NCBI GenBank assembly: GCA_937952155.1
Contig: CALFYH010000369.1
Location: 1 to 6,538, forward strand
Direction: 5' to 3'
DNA: 6,538 bases
DNA from: an uncultured Saprospiraceae bacterium
GTDB lineage: Bacteria > Bacteroidota > Bacteroidia > Chitinophagales > Saprospiraceae
In this document: in pieces, positions 1 through 6,145 of the stretch
How positions within the stretch are numbered: position 1 is the stretch's first letter
Layout of the letters: each line of letters begins with the position of its first letter
The notes under the pieces: generated by a model
The model's database searches: none
What the model saw: the letters and a program-made list of their open reading frames with translations, nothing else
What the model was told of the DNA's origin: nothing
Made by a program: the position numbers and the translations under genes

Positions 1-1
1 C

Positions 2-676
2 TGCCCAGATAGTGATGGGGATGAAATTCCAGATCGCCTTGATGGTTGTCCCAATGAAAAAGGCTCAAAATCTAATAAAGGGTGCCCACTATCGGAACCG
101 GCAAAAGTGCCAGAGCCTGTAAAAGTAGTACCTACACCACCAGTTCTACCTGCCAAAGACAGTGATGGGGACGGCATCCCAGATAATGAAGATAAATGCA
201 AAAATGAAAAAGGCCCAAAATCTAATGAAGGTTGTCCAGAAAAAGACCCTGATCCCGATTTTGATAAAACAGGTCGAGCAGGCTTCAGCAATATTACCTG
301 TAAAGGACAAAAAGAAGTTTCAGGGAGCGCATCTATCACCATCAAACCAAAAAAAGTCATCGAGCTGTCTCATGTAAAAGTCATAGCCAACTACACCGGC
401 AAAGCTAGTATCAGACTAGAAGGAGATGGTGGGGCTAAAACCATCAATATGAGTCGTCAACTTAATGAAAATACGCCGTCTGAAATCAATTTTCAGCATT
501 TATCTTACATCATGCGACCTGGCAATACTTATACGATTACCATCTCAGGAGCTGGGGAGAGTTTCAGCCTGAGCGATTTGTCTGACTGTAATCCATCTAA
601 TGGAAGTAATGCGGAAGCAGAAATTTTTTATGGTGGTGCGGGTAAAGTATTTTATAACCTTACATACAACTATTAA
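2..676 (+). CDS. TSP3-repeat protein with unknown β-rich C-terminal domain, 5'-truncated by window edge
   Basis: The reading frame is open from the first full codon (base 2) to TAA at 674-676, giving 224 residues of a longer protein; the GTG at 107 is internal and not the start. Two TSP3-type calcium-binding repeats lie at residues 3-29 and 53-79 (DSDGDxIPD, then a Cys, then GxKSNxGCP), joined by a Pro/Val/Lys-rich linker at about 30-52. The first visible residues, Cys-Pro, look like the end of a further repeat upstream. In Bacteroidota this repeat form commonly links an outer-membrane part to an OmpA peptidoglycan-binding domain. Here residues about 90-224 instead form a Thr/Ser/Gly-rich, probably β-sandwich domain bracketed by Cys100 and Cys196, with no OmpA motif and no T9SS sorting signal. 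It likely acts in the periplasm or at the outer surface. The next gene starts one base after the stop. TSP3 assignment is firm; the overall function is unknown. Confidence 0.85.
   Translation, partial: CPDSDGDEIPDRLDGCPNEKGSKSNKGCPLSEPAKVPEPVKVVPTPPVLPAKDSDGDGIPDNEDKCKNEKGPKSNEGCPEKDPDPDFDKTGRAGFSNITCKGQKEVSGSASITIKPKKVIELSHVKVIANYTGKASIRLEGDGGAKTINMSRQLNENTPSEINFQHLSYIMRPGNTYTITISGAGESFSLSDLSDCNPSNGSNAEAEIFYGGAGKVFYNLTYNY
8..238 (+). repeat. Two TSP3 calcium-binding repeat units, 150-base spacing
   Basis: Two 27-codon units at 8-88 and 158-238 encode Asp-rich DxDGDxIPD loops followed by Cys and a GCP ending. By hand alignment 59 of 81 bases match (about 73%), and several of the differences are synonymous third-base changes, so they are an old duplication kept at protein level. 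The second unit has Cys-Lys where the first has the more usual Cys-Pro. Asp side chains in such loops bind Ca2+ in characterised TSP3 proteins. Confidence 0.85.
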
Positions 677-677
677 T

Positions 678-749
678 ATGACCAGGAATTTACTTATTTA
701 TATGATTTTGTGTATTCCTTGGATGGGAATCACACAAATAGGAGATGCA
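678..749 (+). other. Signal peptide coding segment of the putative propeller protein
   Basis: Residues 1-24: a short n-region (MTRN), a hydrophobic core, and a GDA|Q cleavage site, so the mature protein would begin with Gln at codon 750-752. This segment decides the start codon in favour of 678 over the upstream in-frame ATG at 600. Confidence 0.75.
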
Positions 750-2027
750 CAACTACTTACCACAGATACTAAAGATATACTCATGGTAGCTGGAACTGAC
801 CGTGCCGATCACTTTGGCTATGTGACTTCTGATGGACTCACAACCGTATATAATGGCACAAAAAAGGTACACAATCAGGTCAGCTACACTGTGCAGTCCC
901 AAAATTATAGTACATTGCTAAAAGGTAATATCAAAACTATAGCTTGCAATACTGATGGCCGTATCTATGTCAATACCTTGGATAACCACATCCTCATGTT
1001 TGAAGAAGGTAAAGTATTGGCTGGACTACCTCTTAAATCTACTGAATTTCATCAGGACTGGCAGGGAGATATTAATACCGTAATCTTATATGAAAACAAT
1101 TGGTATGCTGTTAGGATGATGAGCAATCCTTTAAGTTTTCAAGCTAGGTTAAAATCCGATATTTATCCCGAGATGCAGACACAAATCAATGAAGCCAAGC
1201 CACAGCAAATCTCCATCAATGAGATCGATGTCATCACACTCACAGCTCAAAACAACAGAGACATCATCATGGGCTACGAAAGTGGACATGAAATGAAGTG
1301 GCACAAAATACCTTCATCAGCGCTACCCTGCGAAAAAATAGTAGATTTATCACAGGCAGGTCCACTAGGTATAGTCAATGCTGGCTCATCCAACTATCAA
1401 GTCTATGCCGTAGGCGATGATGGAGTCATGTGGGTCATGACTAAAAAAATAACAAGCAGCTCAGGATTTGAACAAAACTGGACGGCTGCAGATTGGTCTC
1501 GTCTGGGTCCAGAAATCATGGGTGGAAAAGTAAAATCTATCCACCATGCTCAGAGAGTATATGCGCTGGGTCATACCGATGCGACTCAAAATGCCATCTT
1601 TGCCATCAATGCCAATAAAAAGATCACTTGTTTTTTTGACTTACCTGGTAACACTGCGATAAATCACTTATTTTACTCGCCTTACGAAGAGCTTGCATAT
1701 GTCGCTACAGGCAAGCAAGTGTATCAAGTATCATTGGAACCAGACAAATGCCAAGCAGGAATCAGTAGTACTAAGGAACTATCCCAAGCCAACATCACCA
1801 TTATGCCTAATCCTTCACCTGGGGCTTTCGATATCATCTTACCAGTAAATATGGATGTATCCCATCTCACGATCATAGATATGCAAGGCAAGACCCACTA
1901 TCATCGATCCGATACCGACTCAGGCTCGCTGATATCCACTGATTTTTCATTGAGCCCAGGTATGTATATCCTACAGCTGACTGATAGCGATAACAATACA
2001 CATGCCCAAAAGCTCATCATTCATTAA
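678..2027 (+). CDS. Secreted protein, possible β-propeller, with T9SS type A sorting domain
   Basis: A 449-residue protein. I place the start at ATG 678 because it is followed at once by a signal peptide (residues 1-24, hydrophobic LLIYMILCIPWMG, probable cleavage GDA|Q); the frame is open back to 600 but that extension has no export signal and overlaps gene 1. The body (about 25-365) has recurring short β-hairpin-like stretches: DGRIYVNT at 93-100, QVYAVGDDGVMWVM at 241-254, RVYALG at 293-298 and AYVATGKQVYQV at 340-351. These suggest a β-propeller, perhaps tectonin- or lectin-like, but I cannot assign a family. Residues 371-449 are a T9SS C-terminal sorting domain (PNPSPGAFDI, then LSPGMYILQL). 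The protein should be exported by Sec, carried across the outer membrane by T9SS, and lose this domain. The start lies one base after the stop of gene 1, implying shared transcription and probably translational coupling. No catalytic motif was seen. Confidence 0.88.
   Translation: MTRNLLIYMILCIPWMGITQIGDAQLLTTDTKDILMVAGTDRADHFGYVTSDGLTTVYNGTKKVHNQVSYTVQSQNYSTLLKGNIKTIACNTDGRIYVNTLDNHILMFEEGKVLAGLPLKSTEFHQDWQGDINTVILYENNWYAVRMMSNPLSFQARLKSDIYPEMQTQINEAKPQQISINEIDVITLTAQNNRDIIMGYESGHEMKWHKIPSSALPCEKIVDLSQAGPLGIVNAGSSNYQVYAVGDDGVMWVMTKKITSSSGFEQNWTAADWSRLGPEIMGGKVKSIHHAQRVYALGHTDATQNAIFAINANKKITCFFDLPGNTAINHLFYSPYEELAYVATGKQVYQVSLEPDKCQAGISSTKELSQANITIMPNPSPGAFDIILPVNMDVSHLTIIDMQGKTHYHRSDTDSGSLISTDFSLSPGMYILQLTDSDNNTHAQKLIIH
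1788..2024 (+). other. T9SS type A C-terminal sorting domain of the putative propeller protein
   Basis: Residues 371-449 show the family pattern: an opening ITIMPNPSPGAF strand, a middle strand with LTIIDMQGK, and a closing LSPGMYILQL strand ending in KLIIH at the exact C-terminus. In characterised Bacteroidota this domain directs passage through the Por/T9SS translocon and is then cleaved off, often with attachment to a surface lipid or polysaccharide. Confidence 0.9.
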
Positions 2028-2081
2028 TTTAAAATCTAATTCACTAAAAATATTTACTTTACTAATATAAAATATTCAACC

Positions 2082-2213
2082 ATGAGAAATAATAATGACA
2101 CACCAAAACAGAATCAATTTGTAAATTTCTACATGAGCAAACTCAAAGGTGCCGTGTATCCCACCTTTTTGATTTTGTTTTTTATGATGGGGATCTTTGA
2201 TTTGAGTTGGGGG
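2082..2213 (+). other. Signal peptide of the large Ig-like protein, with two candidate starts
   Basis: The hydrophobic stretch FLILFFMMGIF at residues 29-39 is preceded by Lys19 and Lys21 of MSKLKG and followed by SWG|QAG. From ATG 2082 the signal peptide is 44 residues; from ATG 2133 it is 27. Neither start has a clear Shine-Dalgarno, as is usual in Bacteroidota, so I keep the longer form but regard 2133 as plausible. Confidence 0.7.
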
Positions 2214-5200
2214 CAAGCGGGAAGTATTGGTTTAAGTGTAACTGATTGCTCTAATAGTACTTCTACAGCTATTTGTCAAAATGAAACTGTACTTCTATCC
2301 ATCAGTAGTTGTACAGATGCAGTATGTGATATAGGAAATCCTAAATATTGCTGGTATAAGAAAATACCTAGTGGCAATTTTGAACCCATTTCAGGTGCAT
2401 CAGATGCAGAGTATCAGACTGTGGCAGGAGCTTTTGGTGTAGCTGGAGAATACAAGTTTAAAAGGTGTTACAGTTGTGGTACTGATCCTTGTAATGATCA
2501 AATGTCAGCATTTTGTAGTAATGAAGTGATGGTGGAGGTCAACCCATTGCCGACGGTAAGTGTAAATAGTCCAGAGACATGTAGTGGAGTGAACACAAAT
2601 ATAACAGCTACGGCAAGTGGCGGAACAGGAACATTGACTTATGTATGGACAGTGCCTGCAGGAGTAACAAATCCAGGCAATGTATCAAGTTTTGAAACAA
2701 GCACAGCAGGAACATATTCAGTGACAGTAACGGATACGAAGACCTGTACAAAAACAGCTAGTGGTGTATTAACAGTAAATCCCAACGCAACAATAACAAC
2801 ACAGCCTGTATCTTCTACACCCTACTGCCAAAATACAACCGCTACAGCTTTATCTATAACAGCTAATAATGCAAGTTCTTACCAATGGTACAGTAATACA
2901 ACTAATAGTACCACTGGTGGAACGCTGATTCCTGGTCAAACAAATTCGAATTTTACTCCTTCGACTATGGCAACTGGTACGACATATTATTATGTTGTTG
3001 CTTCTAGCATAAATGGTTGTAGTACCGTGTCTCAAGTTGCTGTCGTTAGTACTTTTGCTTATCCATTAGTATCTTCACAACCTATTAGTAACCAATATTG
3101 TAAAGATGCAATGGCTACGAACTTATTAGTAAATGCAACTCCAGCAACAGAGTTTCAATGGTATTCCAATATAATCAATAATAACTCTGGAGGAACACCA
3201 ATTAATAACGCTACAATAAATACCTATACGCCTCCTACCAATAACACTGGAACTATTTATTACTATGCAATTGCAAAAAATAACATTTGTTCTACATCAT
3301 CCATTCCCGCAACTATAACAGTCGCCTCAAAGCCCACCGCAGGAGACATTACCATCAATGGTAATAACCCACAAGCTATTTGTGCAAAAAATAATGTATT
3401 TGCTTCGTTCGGTCAGGGATCGGGTGGGTTTAATGGCTCGCCATCCTACATGTACAAGGTTAACAATGAAGCTTATCAAACCTACACACCTGGCGAAGCA
3501 ATAAATACCAACGCTGAAAATTTTGAGTTAAATGGTGGAAAAATAACTTTTCAATCTATTTATGCTACGGGTAGTGGTGTGGGATGTAATCAAAGCGATA
3601 GTGTAAAGTCAATTATCATAAATCCACTTCCGCAACCCATCATAAATATAACAGAATCTAGTAGCAATGCATCAAATGATGGTAAAATATGTAGTGGAGA
3701 TTTAGTGACTTTGATGGCTGAAAATTCTAATAATAATAATTCGCCAAGTCCATACAGATATTTTTGGAATAATAACAGTGAAGATCAAACTTTGGGCAAC
3801 CAACAACTATTTTACAATCCAAACGCCTACAATTATACAGTTACTATAACTGATAAAAATAGTTGCTCAAAGAAGAGTGATACTAAATCTATAACTGTTT
3901 TTGATAATCCGATTTCAGACATCGAATATGATAATAAAATGAGATTGCAGTTATATGAAAATCAGCTATTTGACTTAAAGGGTGAAAATTCATTTGCAGG
4001 CCTTTCTACTAATAGCTCTATAACCAATTATAGCTGGAGTAATTTGCCTACAAGTTTAAATCTAAATGGTCAAAATACGTCTTCTCAAAATTTATTGAAT
4101 ATAAAATTTTTTGCAATACCTGCAGAAGGTATAATATTTGAACCAAAACTTCGTGTGACTAATAATTATAATTGTTTTAACGACAAAATATATAATCCAT
4201 CCATTACGGTCAGAGCAGATTCAAATTGTACAGTTGAAATTACAGGTTTTAAACCTGATTATTGTTTGGATCAATTTCCTTTACAATTACAAACTAAAGT
4301 TATTACCCCACCAGGTGGGCAAATATTGGGAAAAAATGTAACAACATCTTCAGGATTATCTATATCGGGTTTTACAGGTAATTCACAATTAAATGATATT
4401 ACTATTAATACAAGTAAAAGCGGTCAATTTACTTTTAGTCTTATTTTTAACGGTAATTTAACCCAATGCGGATTAACGACGGTTCCATTCCCAATAAATA
4501 TTTTTGATGAGCCTATATTGGATTCAATTAAATCTAATTTGGATACTATTTGTCAGGATATTAATGCAGCTTTAGAATTGGAACTATTTGTAAAAAAACA
4601 AGATTTCCAACATAACAAAAAATTAAGAATAAATTATCAAATCAATGGTAAAGGTGTATTGTCTTATAATGCAGATTATAGTCAAAATTCTATTAAGTTG
4701 CCATTAATTCCAAAGGATTCATTAATTGAAGGTAATAATATCATAAAAATTACAGGGTTAGAAATTGATGGAATAAATTGTAGTACTTTGCCAAACAGCT
4801 CAATAATGATTGAAAAAGTCCTATCTTGCACTTGTGAAAACCTTGTGATTGGTACAGGTTTTTCTGCCCAAGTTGACGGATTTGAAGAAAAACAATATTG
4901 TCAGTCGGATTCTTTAAGTTATTTTATTAGTAAAATAGATTTTGACTCTAAAGTGGAAAGTTCGCTTACTAACCCAAAAGCTAAAGTTGTTTTTTCCACT
5001 GATATTTTAGGAGCAAATCAAATTTACTCGACTGAAGAGTTCGATTTAGATGCTAATTCTGGTAATAATAATGTAAAAGGAAAAATTGGTTTACTATCTC
5101 CTTTACTTCCAATTAACACAGTGATTTATGTAAATTATTTTGTCGCACCCAAAGGGGATTTTAATACATGTAGTGTAAAAAAATCTATTAACAGACAATT

Positions 5201-6107
5201 TATTATAAGGTATAGCCCATTACCTGTTTTGAATGATGTAGTCACTGGCTTATGTTCAAATTCTTCATTGATTCCAATTTCATTTGAAGGCGATCTCAAC
5301 GGTAATCCAGACCTACCAATTAATTATGATTGGCAATCAAATAATGTAAATACACCTGTTCAAAACGGTTATCTTTCAATAGCTAAAAATATTTTAAATA
5401 GTGAGATACAAATTACGCTAACTCAAAAGAATAAATATGGAAGTTTGACCTGTCCTTCAGATGTAAGTCGCGTTTACACTATAAACACTTCATCTTCCGC
5501 CCCAGACCGCTCCACCATAGCCCGCTACCCAGGCCATGTCTATTTCCTGGAAGATACCACAGATAATTTATGTGTACAATGGGGCTTAGCAAATGATAAT
5601 ACCTTTAATAATAACAGTATCCTAACTCTAAATAGTAGCACCAATCCAAAAGTTTCACAAAGTGGATATGCTGTTTTCGGAAATAGTAATTTAACTGGCG
5701 AGTTAGAATCTCTTAAAAAATACCTTTGGGCAGACACCTGGTATAAGGCAGGCACAACCTGCGGTAATGTGACAGATGCAGAATGTGTCACCCGTACCTA
5801 CTACAATGCATCCTTACCGCCAAAAGGAGCACCACGATCCACGCCAGACACGTACCAAGCTGTCATCTACCCCAATCCTAGTACGGGACAATTTACGTTA
5901 GCGCTGCAAGGAGACTGGGCAGATACATTTACGATAGATTTGCTGGATTATACGAGGAGACAAGTGGTACAGCTAGGCCGGATAGATAAGGCATTGTACA
6001 AAACAGAGACTACTATTGATATACAAGGTGTGTTGCCTGGTATGTACTTGCTGCGAGTAGTAGGAACAGATGGTTTGGCTAGGATGCACAAAGTGACCAT
6101 TTATTAA
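2082..6107 (+). CDS. Large secreted Ig-like/PKD-like multi-domain surface protein with T9SS sorting domain
   Basis: A 1341-residue probable surface adhesin or matrix protein. The signal peptide core (about residues 27-43) ends at SWG|Q44-45. ATG 2082 gives an unusually long n-region of about 26 residues; Met18 at 2133 would give an ordinary 27-residue signal peptide, so the start is uncertain. In order: a Cys-rich Ig-like module (about 46-153, nine Cys); a PKD/SprB-like module (154-233, Cys167, Trp189, Cys222); two tandem CHU_C-associated Ig-like modules (234-323 and 326-414); a Gly-rich stretch (415-512); a second NPLP-started PKD-like module (513-608); long Asn/Ser-rich modules of unknown family (609-1043 and 1044-1139); a module with LCVQWG (1140-1257); and a T9SS type A sorting domain (1258-1341). 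No enzyme motif is visible. The gene follows the propeller-like gene by 54 bases and precedes gene 4 by 38. Base composition is mosaic, strongly AT-rich in the centre. The exact ligand or role cannot be read from sequence. Confidence 0.9.
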   Translation: MRNNNDTPKQNQFVNFYMSKLKGAVYPTFLILFFMMGIFDLSWGQAGSIGLSVTDCSNSTSTAICQNETVLLSISSCTDAVCDIGNPKYCWYKKIPSGNFEPISGASDAEYQTVAGAFGVAGEYKFKRCYSCGTDPCNDQMSAFCSNEVMVEVNPLPTVSVNSPETCSGVNTNITATASGGTGTLTYVWTVPAGVTNPGNVSSFETSTAGTYSVTVTDTKTCTKTASGVLTVNPNATITTQPVSSTPYCQNTTATALSITANNASSYQWYSNTTNSTTGGTLIPGQTNSNFTPSTMATGTTYYYVVASSINGCSTVSQVAVVSTFAYPLVSSQPISNQYCKDAMATNLLVNATPATEFQWYSNIINNNSGGTPINNATINTYTPPTNNTGTIYYYAIAKNNICSTSSIPATITVASKPTAGDITINGNNPQAICAKNNVFASFGQGSGGFNGSPSYMYKVNNEAYQTYTPGEAINTNAENFELNGGKITFQSIYATGSGVGCNQSDSVKSIIINPLPQPIINITESSSNASNDGKICSGDLVTLMAENSNNNNSPSPYRYFWNNNSEDQTLGNQQLFYNPNAYNYTVTITDKNSCSKKSDTKSITVFDNPISDIEYDNKMRLQLYENQLFDLKGENSFAGLSTNSSITNYSWSNLPTSLNLNGQNTSSQNLLNIKFFAIPAEGIIFEPKLRVTNNYNCFNDKIYNPSITVRADSNCTVEITGFKPDYCLDQFPLQLQTKVITPPGGQILGKNVTTSSGLSISGFTGNSQLNDITINTSKSGQFTFSLIFNGNLTQCGLTTVPFPINIFDEPILDSIKSNLDTICQDINAALELELFVKKQDFQHNKKLRINYQINGKGVLSYNADYSQNSIKLPLIPKDSLIEGNNIIKITGLEIDGINCSTLPNSSIMIEKVLSCTCENLVIGTGFSAQVDGFEEKQYCQSDSLSYFISKIDFDSKVESSLTNPKAKVVFSTDILGANQIYSTEEFDLDANSGNNNVKGKIGLLSPLLPINTVIYVNYFVAPKGDFNTCSVKKSINRQFIIRYSPLPVLNDVVTGLCSNSSLIPISFEGDLNGNPDLPINYDWQSNNVNTPVQNGYLSIAKNILNSEIQITLTQKNKYGSLTCPSDVSRVYTINTSSSAPDRSTIARYPGHVYFLEDTTDNLCVQWGLANDNTFNNNSILTLNSSTNPKVSQSGYAVFGNSNLTGELESLKKYLWADTWYKAGTTCGNVTDAECVTRTYYNASLPPKGAPRSTPDTYQAVIYPNPSTGQFTLALQGDWADTFTIDLLDYTRRQVVQLGRIDKALYKTETTIDIQGVLPGMYLLRVVGTDGLARMHKVTIY
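2781..3323 (+). repeat. Tandem pair of CHU_C-associated Ig-like modules
   Basis: Residues 234-323 and 326-414 of the large protein are two copies of one module with a period of 91 residues. Shared landmarks are a Cys (249, 340), a QWYSN strand with Trp exactly 20 residues later (269, 360), a Gly-Gly-Thr turn (279-281, 370-372), a TxYYY strand (301-304 and 391-395) and a closing Cys-Ser-Thr (Cys313, Cys403). The two Cys of each copy, 63-64 residues apart, could form a disulfide. The copies are diverged at DNA level, so they are not a recent duplication. The pattern matches the Ig-like family often found next to T9SS domains. Confidence 0.8.
5499..5852 (+). other. Unnamed pre-sorting module with LCVQWG motif
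   Basis: Residues 1140-1257 of the large protein sit between the Asn-rich centre and the sorting domain. They contain RYPGHVYFLED, then LCVQWG at 1163-1168, a second Trp pair in LWADTWYKAG (1215-1224), and CVTRTYYN (1235-1242), with Cys at 1164, 1227 and 1235. The flanks of this segment are clearly richer in G+C than the middle (about 5580-5720). I do not recognise a named domain; I infer a structural module tied to the T9SS domain. Confidence 0.5.
5853..6104 (+). other. T9SS type A C-terminal sorting domain of the large Ig-like protein
   Basis: Residues 1258-1341 begin with VIYPNPSTGQFTLAL, continue with FTIDLLDYTRRQV, and close with VLPGMYLLRVVGTDG and a terminal HKVTIY. This is the standard three-strand pattern of the type IX sorting domain, and it lies at the very C-terminus as required for function. 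Confidence 0.93.
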
Positions 6108-6145
6108 ATCGAATATTCTATATAATCATAAAAAAGAAAAATATC

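Noticed and set aside
162..377. Small + strand frame inside gene 1
   Set aside because: It overlaps the TSP3 repeats in another frame and has no recognisable protein features.
107..676. A separate gene starting at GTG 107
   Set aside because: The same frame is open back to base 2 and encodes another TSP3 repeat there, so 107 is internal to a longer gene.
600..677. N-terminal extension of the T9SS protein from ATG 600
   Set aside because: It overlaps the end of gene 1, has no export signal, and would bury the clear signal peptide that begins at 678.
2049..2076. 7-base inverted repeat AATATTT/AAATATT before the giant gene
   Set aside because: It is all A/T with a 14-base loop, has no U-tract, and is expected by chance in this composition; not a terminator or operator.
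2850..3035. Minus-strand 61-aa frame
   Set aside because: It lies antisense to the tandem Ig-like modules and its composition is what a shadow of that repeat would give.
3729..3740. (AAT)4 microsatellite in the giant gene
   Set aside because: It is a triplet run coding for four Asn; slippage would only change Asn number and cannot switch the frame, so it is not a phase-variation switch.
5540..5791. Minus-strand 83-aa frame
   Set aside because: It lies antisense to the giant gene, with no signal, domain or leader supporting expression.
6108..6145. Terminator or promoter between the giant gene and gene 4
   Set aside because: Only a GAATATTC palindrome and A-rich sequence are present; no stable hairpin with a T-run and no good TAnnTTTG-type -7 box.
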